A DNA stretch of 64,000 bases from Paenibacillus xylanexedens (GTDB lineage: Bacteria; Bacillota; Bacilli; Paenibacillales; Paenibacillaceae). Of this stretch, positions 55,361 through 64,000 are shown one piece after another. The notes under the pieces are model-generated. The model worked only from the letters and a program-made list of their open reading frames with translations, did not search any database and had not been told where the DNA came from. A program made the position numbers and the translations under genes. Every line of letters begins with the position of its first letter. The stretch's first letter is position 1. The stretch spans positions 682,001 to 746,000 of the forward strand of contig NZ_VEBF01000001.1 in NCBI RefSeq assembly GCF_007676705.1, written 5' to 3'.

Positions 55361-58300
55361 CTAGAACAGGGAAAGCTGGTTGCTCTCTGGTAAACCGCGG
55401 AAACACCCCATAGTCGACAGGAGTTCAACAATCGTCTTACTCGCTTTCGACTTCTGCTGGAAATCTTCCACTGACAGGAATTCACCATGTTCTCTTGCCG
55501 CAGCAATATTACGTGCAGCATTGTCTCCGATTCCTGCCAACGCGGAGAACGGAGGGATTAATGTTTTCCCGTCAACGATAAATTTCGTAGCTTCCGAACG
55601 ATATAAGTCAATCGGTTTAAGTGAGAATCCGCGCGCTGCCATTTCCAAACCCATTTCAAGGACAGGTAACATGTTTTTCTCTTTCGGTGGTGCCTGGAAA
55701 CCTAATTGCTCGATCTCTACAATTTTGCGATAGATCGCTTCATATCCCTGACACATGAGTTCAATATCAATCTCATCCGCCCGAACGGTAAAGTAAGTTG
55801 CGTAATATTCAATGGGATGATACAGCTTGAAGAACGCAGTACGTACTGCCGAAATAACATAAGCGGCCGCGTGGGCCTTCGGGAACATGTACTGGATTTT
55901 GAGACATGAATCGATGTACCATTGAGGCACTTTACAATTCTTCATCTCATCGATCCATTCCTGAGGCAGACCACGCCCTTTACGAACACTCTCCGTAATT
56001 TTGAAGGCCAGACTCGCGTCCATACCTGCCTTATAAATTAGGAACAACATGATGTCATCCCGACAGCCAATTACCGTCTTGATGTTACATGTTCCATTCT
56101 TTATCAGATCCTGAGCATTCCCAAGCCATACACCTGTACCATGAGACAATCCCGAAATCTGAAGTAAATCGGCAAAAGATGTCGGCTGGGATTCGATAAG
56201 CATCTGACGAACGAATTTCGTCCCCATCTCCGGCACCCCAAACGTCGCAACAGGGGAGCGAATCTGTTCAGGTGTAACACCCAGAGCCTCGGTTGAGTTA
56301 AACATGCTCATAACTTTGGGATCATTCATCGGAATGCTTGTAGGATCAACACCTGTCAAATCCTGCAACATCCGCATCATAGTTGGATCATCGTGCCCCA
56401 GAATATCAAGTTTCAGCAAGTTTTCCTCAAAAGCATGGTAATCAAAGTGTGTTGTTTTCCACTCCGCATTAACGTCATCTGCCGGGAACTGAACGGGTGT
56501 AACATCTTCGACCTCAATATAATCGGGTACCACGACAATACCGCCAGGGTGCTGTCCGGTGCTCCGTTTTACCCCAGTACACCCGGAAGCCAAACGATTC
56601 AATTCGGCTCCGCGCCATTTCTTGTGATGTTCTTCCTCATACTTCTTGGCAAAACCAAATGCTGTTTTCTCAGCCACCGTACCAATGGTCCCCGCACGAA
56701 AAACACTTTTTTCACTAAACAGTACTTTCGTATAGTTATGCGCATGAGGCTGATAATCACCAGAGAAGTTCAAGTCAATATCGGGAACTTTATCTCCTTT
56801 AAATCCAAGGAAGGTCTCAAACGGAATATCCTGGCCTTCTCCTTTAAGTGTGCCACCACAATCTGGGCATTCTTTCTCGGGAAGGTCAAATCCACTCCGA
56901 ACACTACCGTCTAGGAACCACTCACTGTGCTTGCATTCTGAATTCACACAAATATAGTGAGCGGGCAATGGATTAACTTCGGATATACCTAGGAATGTAG
57001 CCACGACAGAGGAGCCGACCGATCCCCGCGAACCTACAAGATAACCATCCTGATTCGATTTTTTAACCAACCGTTCCGAGATCAGATAGTTGGCAGAGAA
57101 ACCATATTTAATAATTGGAATCAGTTCTTTCTCTAATCGTGCCACGATAACTTCAGGCAATTCCTCACCATAGATGGACTTGGCAGTGTCATAGCAGGTA
57201 TTACGAATTTCATCGTCGGCACCTTCCAGAATCGGAGTAAACAGTTTGTCCGGAAACAGTTTGATTTCTTCAAATCGGTCAGACAATTCCACCGTGTTCG
57301 TAACAACGACTTCGTAAGCTTTATCTTGGCCCAGGAACTGGAACTCTTCCAGCATTTCCTCCGTCGTTCTGAAATGTGCATCTGGTTTCCGTTGATCTTT
57401 CAGTGGACTAAATCCTGTAATGCCGTGAATGGTGATATCCCGATATAGTTTGTCACGAGGTTCCAAATAGTGCACATTGCCTGTCGCTATAACCGGCTTA
57501 CCCAATTTCGACCCGATATCAATGACTTTACGGATCGCTGTTTTGATTTCTTCGGGTGTAGCCACCAACCCTTTATCCACCAAATGCATATACATTGTAA
57601 GTGGTTGGATCTCCAATATGTCATAGAACTCGGCGATCTCTTCCGCTTCTTCGAGCGATTTGTTAAGCACCGCTTCAAAGAACTCACCTTTTTCACAACC
57701 CGATATAATAACGAGTCCTTCACGCAAATTAATCAGTTTCGACTTGGGAATGCAAGGTACCCGCTTGAAATGTTCCGTATGAGAGAGAGATACCAGTTTA
57801 TAGAGATTTTTCTTGCCGACTTCATTCAGTGCATAGATTCCGCAATGGAAAGGTCTTGTATTCGACAAGTCGACACCTACATAATCGTTCAGGCGATCAA
57901 GCCTCGTTATTCCTTTCATCTGGGCAGCATCATTTAGTAATCCGATCAGTATACCTGCAAGAGCAACCGTATCATCAATGGCCCGGTGATGACTTTCAAG
58001 TCCAACTTTATATTTATCCGCCATCGTATTCAGACGGTGGTTCTTGTTTTTTGGAAATAATAATCGTGCCAGTTCCAACGTGTCAAGGACAGGGTTAGGA
58101 AGCTCTGGCATTCCAATCTGCTTCAGGGAAGCTTGAATAAAGCCCATATCAAAACGTGCATTATGCGCAACAAGTACACCATCTCCGGCAAACTGTACAA
58201 ACTCTCGGATAACTGGCTCCAATTCAGGTGCGTCTTTTACCATGTCATCATTAATATTAGTCAATTGCTGAATATTGTAGGGAATGCGTTCATGCGGATT

Positions 58301-59680
58301 CACAAAAGTCGCATACCGGTCGATTTCTTTACCATCTTGCATCTTAACAGCAGCGATCTCAATAATTTTGTTCTGTGTAACTGAAAGACCTGTAGTCTCG
58401 ATATCAAATACGATGTATGTCGCTGTTTGGAGATCCAATGGCTGTGGAGCCATTACGACTGCAACGGAGTCATTCACTACATTGGCCTCAAGGCCGTAGA
58501 TCATTTTAATCCCATTTTTCTTGGCAGCCTTGGAAGCCTCAGGATATACCTGTACACCACCATGATCACTGACAGCAATCGCCTTGTGTCCCCACTCCGC
58601 TGCCATTTTCACGTATTTGTCGATCGAAGTTACAGCATCCATCGTGCTCATCGTAGAATGCAAATGGAACTCTACCCGTTTCTCTGGTGCATTATCCTTG
58701 CGAGACGGCGGTGCTTTGACTTCAATCAGATCTGAAGGGATCATGGCGAGTTCAGGAATCTGCATAAACCGGTCATACTCTACACGGCCACGCACTTTCA
58801 CCCATTTACCGTTAGCCAGCAAACTGAGAATTTTAACATCCTCTTTTGTTTTGGCAAACATCTTCATTTGCATGGAGTCTGTGAAGTCGGTCAGGTAGAA
58901 GGTAAACAACGTATTTCCGTTTCGCAGTTCTTTGCGATCCAGACCAAATACAGAACCTTGAAGCGTGACCTTTTTCTCTTCATCCTGGATTTCCTGCATG
59001 GGCACTGCTGGCTCCTTAATATCGTAACCCATCTGCAAACGCAGATCGCCCTGCTCCTCATCCACCGGGATTTCTGTGTCCACTTCACTCATCATCTTCT
59101 CGATGACCTCAAGTTCCTCTACACGTTTTTGGGCCTGGAACTGTTCCATGGCCTCTTTATTGCTTGCCACTTCGCCCACTTGCATCTTGATGCGAAGAGG
59201 AAGATGAAAGTACTTGTCATAGAATTTCGTAATAGCCTGATCAATCTGTTTCTTACGAGCCAATTCCATCGACGTTGCATCACTCATTGTCAGTTGCAGG
59301 AGATCCTCTTCACATTTAAAGGTTGTCCGGTTCATCCAACCATTTACAGATGGAATCTCACGGGTTACCCACTCCAGAAACAGATTCCAATATTCACTGA
59401 CGATATCGCCATTTTGTACTTGGTCCGTATATTTGAAGCCAAATGAGATCTTGGCGATATGATTCATCTTCTCCTGAATATGCAGACAAAATGTGCGATA
59501 AATTGGAGCGGGTACCAATGTATCCTTCGCAATCAGGATATTCCACTCCCGATTACTGCGGTTAGTCTCTACTTGTTCAATCCATCCATCCAAAAAATAG
59601 GGCTCTAACAGACCAGCTGGAAGCTCTGCCTGTTTCATCAACAACTCAAACCGTTTTCTCTTCTCTTCGAATCCGCTCAT
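55361..59680 (-). CDS. polC: DNA polymerase III alpha subunit, Gram-positive type (PolC)
   Basis: 1439 residues, main replicative polymerase. In order: N-terminal domain, OB fold (about 240-325), PHP domain beginning VEFHLHSTMSTMDA (about 335), an inserted 3'-5' exonuclease with VFDIETTGL (about 425), and the polymerase core with the catalytic aspartates in VPDIDLNFSGDY (about 970), then a helix-hairpin-helix end. A zinc-type cluster CVNSECKHSEWF...CPDCGG lies before the catalytic Asp. AAGGAGG precedes the ATG. Confidence 0.98.
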   Translation of the reverse strand: MSGFEEKRKRFELLMKQAELPAGLLEPYFLDGWIEQVETNRSNREWNILIAKDTLVPAPIYRTFCLHIQEKMNHIAKISFGFKYTDQVQNGDIVSEYWNLFLEWVTREIPSVNGWMNRTTFKCEEDLLQLTMSDATSMELARKKQIDQAITKFYDKYFHLPLRIKMQVGEVASNKEAMEQFQAQKRVEELEVIEKMMSEVDTEIPVDEEQGDLRLQMGYDIKEPAVPMQEIQDEEKKVTLQGSVFGLDRKELRNGNTLFTFYLTDFTDSMQMKMFAKTKEDVKILSLLANGKWVKVRGRVEYDRFMQIPELAMIPSDLIEVKAPPSRKDNAPEKRVEFHLHSTMSTMDAVTSIDKYVKMAAEWGHKAIAVSDHGGVQVYPEASKAAKKNGIKMIYGLEANVVNDSVAVVMAPQPLDLQTATYIVFDIETTGLSVTQNKIIEIAAVKMQDGKEIDRYATFVNPHERIPYNIQQLTNINDDMVKDAPELEPVIREFVQFAGDGVLVAHNARFDMGFIQASLKQIGMPELPNPVLDTLELARLLFPKNKNHRLNTMADKYKVGLESHHRAIDDTVALAGILIGLLNDAAQMKGITRLDRLNDYVGVDLSNTRPFHCGIYALNEVGKKNLYKLVSLSHTEHFKRVPCIPKSKLINLREGLVIISGCEKGEFFEAVLNKSLEEAEEIAEFYDILEIQPLTMYMHLVDKGLVATPEEIKTAIRKVIDIGSKLGKPVIATGNVHYLEPRDKLYRDITIHGITGFSPLKDQRKPDAHFRTTEEMLEEFQFLGQDKAYEVVVTNTVELSDRFEEIKLFPDKLFTPILEGADDEIRNTCYDTAKSIYGEELPEVIVARLEKELIPIIKYGFSANYLISERLVKKSNQDGYLVGSRGSVGSSVVATFLGISEVNPLPAHYICVNSECKHSEWFLDGSVRSGFDLPEKECPDCGGTLKGEGQDIPFETFLGFKGDKVPDIDLNFSGDYQPHAHNYTKVLFSEKSVFRAGTIGTVAEKTAFGFAKKYEEEHHKKWRGAELNRLASGCTGVKRSTGQHPGGIVVVPDYIEVEDVTPVQFPADDVNAEWKTTHFDYHAFEENLLKLDILGHDDPTMMRMLQDLTGVDPTSIPMNDPKVMSMFNSTEALGVTPEQIRSPVATFGVPEMGTKFVRQMLIESQPTSFADLLQISGLSHGTGVWLGNAQDLIKNGTCNIKTVIGCRDDIMLFLIYKAGMDASLAFKITESVRKGRGLPQEWIDEMKNCKVPQWYIDSCLKIQYMFPKAHAAAYVISAVRTAFFKLYHPIEYYATYFTVRADEIDIELMCQGYEAIYRKIVEIEQLGFQAPPKEKNMLPVLEMGLEMAARGFSLKPIDLYRSEATKFIVDGKTLIPPFSALAGIGDNAARNIAAAREHGEFLSVEDFQQKSKASKTIVELLSTMGCFRGLPESNQLSLF

Positions 59681-59872
59681 CGTGTTCCTCCTTGTACCCC
59701 CTTAAAGCATGAAAAGCCCCTGCATTCAAAAATGTCACCGATCCGAACTCGCACCGACTCATTTTATCCGACAGAAGCTCTCCATTCATTACTCTTACAG
59801 TCCGTACGTGCCGTTATATAAATTGAACAAAAAGATATTTACACTTACCACTCCGATAACAGAACAACCTTC
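59681..59872 (-). other. polC upstream region
   Basis: No gene seen. A TATATA (near 59815) with a poor -35 may be the polC promoter; support is weak. The dispersed repeat copy 2 begins just upstream. Confidence 0.3.
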
Positions 59873-60040
59873 CGATCGCTGTTATCCCCAGATTTTTTGA
59901 TTCCCTTTTACAAAGGGGAAAATCCGGGGATAAAGGCGCAGCGTATGCTTCCGATGTAGCTTTCTTTCAGAAAGCTTTTAGCTCCGCTTCTTCAGATTAT
60001 TTCTGTTCTCTACGTTCTCATGTAAATGTTTAGTTCAATG
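59873..60040. repeat. Dispersed palindromic repeat, copy 2
   Basis: Starts GATCGCTGTTATCCCCAGATT like copy 1. A 15-base inverted repeat, TTATCCCCAGATTTT (59882-59896) / AAAATCCGGGGATAA (59919-59933), has one mismatch. AAAGGCG follows, as in copy 1, and the tail CTTCTTCAGATTATTTCTGTT aligns with copy 1's tail. An extra hairpin AGCTTTCT-TTC-AGAAAGCT (59958-59976) is absent from copy 1. No ORF. Confidence 0.75.
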
Positions 60041-60062
60041 TATATAGTCAGGTTATCCTGAC

Positions 60063-61517
60063 TTAATACGCTCTTGCAAACACAACCGTGTGTTTTGCCT
60101 GTTCACCACAAGCCAGGCACGTATGCTTTTCTTCCGCAGGCTGGAACGGGATGTTCCGGCTTGTTGCACCTGTAACTTCTCTTACTTTATCTTCGCAAGT
60201 TTCTGAACCGCACCAGCCAGCCAGTGTAAACCCGCGTTTATTTTCCATTAGTTCTTTCATCTCATCAAGTGTATCCACAGAGTAGAAGTTATCCGACATA
60301 AATGTCCGAGCACGTTCCAGCATATCTACCTGTATCTGTGTCAACATAGACTGAATTTCTTCTACCAAGTTCGCTTGTTCTACCACTTTCTTCTCACCTG
60401 TGATGCGTGATACGAGCACACAAACGCCATTTTCCATATCACGTGGACCGATTTCCAGACGGATCGGAACACCGCGCATCTCGTATTCATTGAATTTCCA
60501 ACCTGGGCGAACATCGCTGCGGTCATCCATTTTCACACGGACGCCAGCTTTTTTCAACTCAGTGAACAACTCATCTGCACGTCCCACAACAGCATCACGC
60601 GTTTTCGGAGGTCCAATTGGAATCATAACCACTTGCGTCGGTGCTACTTTTGGCGGAAGCACGAGACCACGGTCATCTCCGTGAACCATAATTAACGCAC
60701 CAATCAAACGTGTGCTTACCCCCCATGAAGTGGTGTAAGCCAGTTCCAACACATTGTTTCGGCTAAGATACTGAATTTCAAATGCTTTTGCGAAGTTCGT
60801 TCCCATGTAGTGTGATGTACCTGCTTGTACAGCACGTCCATCTTTCATCATGGCTTCGATCGAGTACGTATCCACTGCACCCGCAAACTTCTCGGATTTG
60901 GTTTTCTGACCCACAATTACAGGGATAGCCAAATACTCTTCAACCACTTCACGATAAATTTCAAGCATTTTCATCGTTTCTTCACGCGCTTCTTCTTCAG
61001 TCTCATGTGCAGTGTGACCTTCTTGCCACAGGAACTCACTTGTGCGAAGGAAAGGCAGCGTTCTTTTTTCCCAACGGACCACGTTAGCCCACTGATTGAT
61101 CAGTACAGGTAGATCCCGATAAGACTGAATCCACTTGGAATACATGTGACCAATAATCGTTTCAGATGTAGGACGGATCGCCAGACGTTCTTCCAGCTTC
61201 TCTCCGCCAGCTTCCGTAACCCATGGTAGTTCAGGGTTAAAGCCTTCCACATGCTCTTTTTCCTTTTGGAAGAAACTCTCAGGGATGAACATCGGGAAAT
61301 ACGCATTGCGATGACCCGTTTCCCGGAAACGACGATCTAACTCATCTTTGATATGCTCCCAGATTTCAAATCCGTCTGGTTTGAACACAATACAACCACG
61401 TACGGGTGCATAATCCATGAGATCCGCTTTTTTGATAACATCAATATACCAGCGCGAGAAATCCTCACCCTGTGGTGTAATTTCAGTCACGAATTGTTTA
61501 TCATTTTCCTTTGACAT
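60063..61517 (-). CDS. proS: Prolyl-tRNA synthetase, archaeal/eukaryotic type (ProS type 3)
   Basis: 484 residues. Class II synthetase with FVTEITPQGEDFSRWYIDVIKKADLMDYAPVRGC opening, motif 2 in RPTSETIIGHMYSKWI and TLPFLRTSEFLWQEGHTAH, and motif 3 in VHGDDRGLVLPP. There is no inserted editing (INS) domain, unlike the roughly 565-residue bacterial enzyme in B. subtilis. It ends in the type 3 zinc-binding tail with WCGSETC and CLACGE and a C-terminal Tyr. ATG at 61517 is chosen (GGAG four to five bases before); one 21 bases earlier is possible. Confidence 0.95.
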   Translation of the reverse strand: MSKENDKQFVTEITPQGEDFSRWYIDVIKKADLMDYAPVRGCIVFKPDGFEIWEHIKDELDRRFRETGHRNAYFPMFIPESFFQKEKEHVEGFNPELPWVTEAGGEKLEERLAIRPTSETIIGHMYSKWIQSYRDLPVLINQWANVVRWEKRTLPFLRTSEFLWQEGHTAHETEEEAREETMKMLEIYREVVEEYLAIPVIVGQKTKSEKFAGAVDTYSIEAMMKDGRAVQAGTSHYMGTNFAKAFEIQYLSRNNVLELAYTTSWGVSTRLIGALIMVHGDDRGLVLPPKVAPTQVVMIPIGPPKTRDAVVGRADELFTELKKAGVRVKMDDRSDVRPGWKFNEYEMRGVPIRLEIGPRDMENGVCVLVSRITGEKKVVEQANLVEEIQSMLTQIQVDMLERARTFMSDNFYSVDTLDEMKELMENKRGFTLAGWCGSETCEDKVREVTGATSRNIPFQPAEEKHTCLACGEQAKHTVVFARAY

Positions 61518-61579
61518 AAGACTCCAGCGTCCTCCCATAACGACTAGCTCTGAATGCTCAGAGCGTAGTCCAACCGTAA

Positions 61580-62851
61580 TTATCCGTTAATTAAACGTAA
61601 TATATCATTGTATGTTACTGCCAGCATCAAAACAAACAACATCGCAAATCCGATGAAATGTACCATGCCTTCACGGTTTGGATCAACAGGTCTGCCTCTC
61701 AGCGCTTCAATCCCCAAAAATACAAGACGGCTACCGTCAAGTGCAGGTATTGGCAACAGGTTGAAAATTCCAAGATACAGACTCAAAATAGCTGCCCATC
61801 TCGTTAACTGCTCAATTCCTTGTTTTGCAATCTGTCCTGTCACTTCAAATGTACGAACCGGACCACCAATATCGTCCATGTTAAATTGATTGATTAAATG
61901 TTTGAAACCTTCAAATATCACTTTGGTTGTATCAACCATTGCTACGCCGGATACTGTAAATGTTTCTACAAATCCAACAGATCGGGTAGGTAACGTAGGC
62001 ACAATTCCCACTTTCCCGCCCTCTTGTCCTTCTACGGTACGTGGAGTAATCGTAATATTAAACGTTTCACTGCCTCGTCGCAGCGTCCACTCCATCGGCT
62101 TGTCTTTGGAATCAGCAATCATTGTTACCATTTTTTGTGAATCCGTACCAATAGCAGTACCGTTGATGGTTTCAATAATATCGCCCTTTTGCAGGTTCGC
62201 CTGATCGGCTGCCCCACCTTCAAGCACTTCACCAATTTCAAGATTTTTCGGGTTTTCCACCGGAACTCCTGCCATCTGCGCATATACAGCAAACAGCACA
62301 AATGCCAAGATAAAGTTCATCAGGGGTCCCGCAAAAATAGCCAATGCACGCTGCCCAACGGTTTTGCTGCCGAATTGGCGATCTTTCGGTGCAATCTGTG
62401 TTTGTTTGCCACGACTCACCAACATGGCTTGGGGGTGTATGCGATACTCCTGAATCTCACCATCTACATCCAGTTGAAGCTTCAGGGCCCTCTCCATATC
62501 AATGGAGATGACTTCACCACGTATTACATTTTTACGGTTATCCAACTGATCCAGATAAATCATTTTCACCTGATCGTCTGCAGATCTTACCGCAATGGTC
62601 TGACCTTCCTGGATCTCTACCAGTTCCGGGTCTTCCCCTGCCATCCGTGCATATCCGCCAAAAGGCAACAAACGCAATGTAAACTGGGTCTCGTTTCTTT
62701 TATATGAGAACAATTTGGGACCAAAACCGATCGCAAATTCCCGTACAAGAATACCGGCGCGTTTGGCAAAGTAATAATGCCCCCATTCATGAACCGTCAC
62801 GATGACAAAGAACATGAGCACCGTTAGAAATACCACTTGTATGGTTTCCAA
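61580..62851 (-). CDS. rseP: Site-2 protease RseP (intramembrane zinc protease)
   Basis: 423 residues. Cleaves anti-sigma factors and signal peptides within the membrane. Seen: first membrane helix with HExxH in TVHEWGHYYFAKRAG (about 20-24), a central PDZ domain (about 205-280, GGAADQANLQKGDIIETING), and the second active-site helix with LLPIPALDGSRL. TTG start. Order dxr-rseP-proS-polC matches B. subtilis. Confidence 0.95.
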   Translation of the reverse strand: METIQVVFLTVLMFFVIVTVHEWGHYYFAKRAGILVREFAIGFGPKLFSYKRNETQFTLRLLPFGGYARMAGEDPELVEIQEGQTIAVRSADDQVKMIYLDQLDNRKNVIRGEVISIDMERALKLQLDVDGEIQEYRIHPQAMLVSRGKQTQIAPKDRQFGSKTVGQRALAIFAGPLMNFILAFVLFAVYAQMAGVPVENPKNLEIGEVLEGGAADQANLQKGDIIETINGTAIGTDSQKMVTMIADSKDKPMEWTLRRGSETFNITITPRTVEGQEGGKVGIVPTLPTRSVGFVETFTVSGVAMVDTTKVIFEGFKHLINQFNMDDIGGPVRTFEVTGQIAKQGIEQLTRWAAILSLYLGIFNLLPIPALDGSRLVFLGIEALRGRPVDPNREGMVHFIGFAMLFVLMLAVTYNDILRLING

Positions 62852-62964
62852 TCCCTATCCATCCTCCTTCACGGCACATACCGCAGTCTGTCCCTCTAGA
62901 TTATCATTATTCTCTGATGTCGCACAAGAGAATCACTTCTTCCATTTTGTTATGAAAAAAGAGA

Positions 62965-64000
62965 TTACAGACTGGATGCAAGCTTACGGCTCTCCAGATC
63001 ACATTGGGCGATCTCCTGCATGTCAGGCTCGTCCACATTGTGGTGCGCTTCCAGCACAGAAGCAATAATATCTTCTATTTTAAGGAACGAAATCTCTTTA
63101 CGCAAGAAACGGGCTACAGCAACCTCGTTGGCTGCATTAAACGCCGTTGTTGCGGTTCCTCCCATTTTACCACACTCATACGCCATTCTTAAACATGGGA
63201 AACGTTCCATATCCATCTCACGGAAATGTAATTTCCCCGCCTGAGCAAGAGACAGACGCTGTGCTGGTGATGGCAGACGGTCAGGGTAAGTCAGTGCATA
63301 TTGAATAGGAACTCGCATATCCGGATTCCCTAGTTGAGCGATGATGCTGGTATCATCAAATTCCACATACGAATGAATAACACTCTCCGGGTGAAGCAAT
63401 ACGTTAATCTGATCATATTGAAGACCAAATAACCAGTGTGCTTCAATGACCTCAAGCCCCTTGTTTACCATCGTTGCGGAATCTATCGTGATTTTGGAGC
63501 CCATTGACCAATTTGGATGCTTGAGCGCATCCTCTATAGTAACGTTTTTCAACTGTTCACGGGTAAGATCACGAAATGATCCACCTGAAGCGGTGAGTGT
63601 GATGCCTGTCAGGCGTTCTCTGTTTTCACCATTCAAGCATTGGAATATAGCAGAGTGCTCACTATCAACAGGCAGTAAAGAGACTCCTTTAGCAGAAGCT
63701 CTTGTAGTGACAATATGCCCCGCCGTAACCAATGTCTCCTTGTTAGCCAGTCCAATCTGTTTGCCTGCGTCTATGGCAGCAAGCGTTGACTCCAATCCAA
63801 CACTCCCCACTACCGCTGTAACAACCGTATGCGCATCGGTTCCTGCTGCAACTTCTACGAGTCCTTCGTTGCCGTAAAACAGCTGCGTTCCTGCAGGCAA
63901 ATGTGGAGCTACCTTCTCTGCCAATTCTTTGGATCCCACCGATACTTTCTTCGGTCGGTAACGTTTGGTTTGCTCAATCAGCAGGTCTGTATTGCCTCCG
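62965..64000 (-). CDS. dxr: 1-deoxy-D-xylulose 5-phosphate reductoisomerase (5' end beyond window)
   Basis: 345 codons present; the N-terminal part of the NADPH-binding domain is off the right edge. Enzyme of the MEP isoprenoid pathway. Seen: [16 protein letters not shown] motif ([15 protein letters not shown]), [55 protein letters not shown] (metal and substrate site) and YPDRLPS. Frame continues unbroken to base 64000. Confidence 0.96.
   Translation of the reverse strand, partial: GGNTDLLIEQTKRYRPKKVSVGSKELAEKVAPHLPAGTQLFYGNEGLVEVAAGTDAHTVVTAVVGSVGLESTLAAIDAGKQIGLANKETLVTAGHIVTTRASAKGVSLLPVDSEHSAIFQCLNGENRERLTGITLTASGGSFRDLTREQLKNVTIEDALKHPNWSMGSKITIDSATMVNKGLEVIEAHWLFGLQYDQINVLLHPESVIHSYVEFDDTSIIAQLGNPDMRVPIQYALTYPDRLPSPAQRLSLAQAGKLHFREMDMERFPCLRMAYECGKMGGTATTAFNAANEVAVARFLRKEISFLKIEDIIASVLEAHHNVDEPDMQEIAQCDLESRKLASSL

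Overview
The window is 64 kb of a spore-forming Bacillales chromosome, most likely Paenibacillus. The evidence is conserved Bacillus-type gene order (dxr-rseP-proS-polC, rimP-nusA-infB-rbfA-truB-ribF-rpsO-pnp, dpaAB-dapG-dapA-rnjB-tepA-ylzJ-spoIIIE, ymfF-H-I-J-K-M, pgsA-cinA-recA, rny-ymdB-spoVS, miaB-ricA), sporulation genes (spoVS, sleB, dpaA/dpaB, spoIIIE, tepA), moderate GC, strong AAGGAGG-type ribosome binding sites and many TTG or GTG starts. Every gene but one (moaB) lies on the minus strand, so the reading order runs from high to low coordinates. There are no rRNA or tRNA genes, prophage, insertion sequences or CRISPR arrays.

From right to left: a partial dxr, rseP and a short archaeal/eukaryotic-type proS lead into polC. 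The rimP-nusA operon follows, with a near-consensus sigma-A promoter, a GAAA-capped leader hairpin and a large structured hairpin in front of nusA. Then come rpsO (candidate S15 leader), pnp, ylxY, mlpA and dut. The dipicolinate/lysine block (dpaA, dpaB, dapG, dapA) lacks the asd gene found at this position in B. subtilis. Next are rnjB, tepA, ylzJ, spoIIIE, sleB and the ymf cluster (two M16-like peptidases, the EF-P modification reductase, DUF3243, DUF3388 and a RodZ-like protein). Then yajQ, pgsA, cinA, recA (with a LexA box), recX, rny, ymdB, spoVS, a dipeptidase, pduL, miaB and ricA follow.

The left 11 kb is more accessory. It has a three-gene NAD salvage cluster, nrtR-like regulator, nicotinamidase and nicotinate phosphoribosyltransferase, with a palindrome over the promoter. 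It also has an orphan membrane protein, a YhdH/YhfP oxidoreductase, an orphan lipoprotein, divergent moaB, a His-rich COG0523 metallochaperone GTPase beside an 18-cysteine copper-storage-like four-helix protein, and the start of argS behind a T-box leader.

Most of the window is ordinary housekeeping DNA and I see no clear new multi-gene system. The signals most worth following are non-coding: two diverged copies of a dispersed palindromic repeat (about 11237-11370 and 59873-60040) whose stems vary in a pairing-preserving way; tandem hairpins between recA and recX; the structured rimP-nusA gap; and the NrtR-type control of NAD salvage. Sporulation promoters for sigma-H (spoVS), sigma-G (sleB) and sigma-K (dpaA) can be read directly from the sequence.
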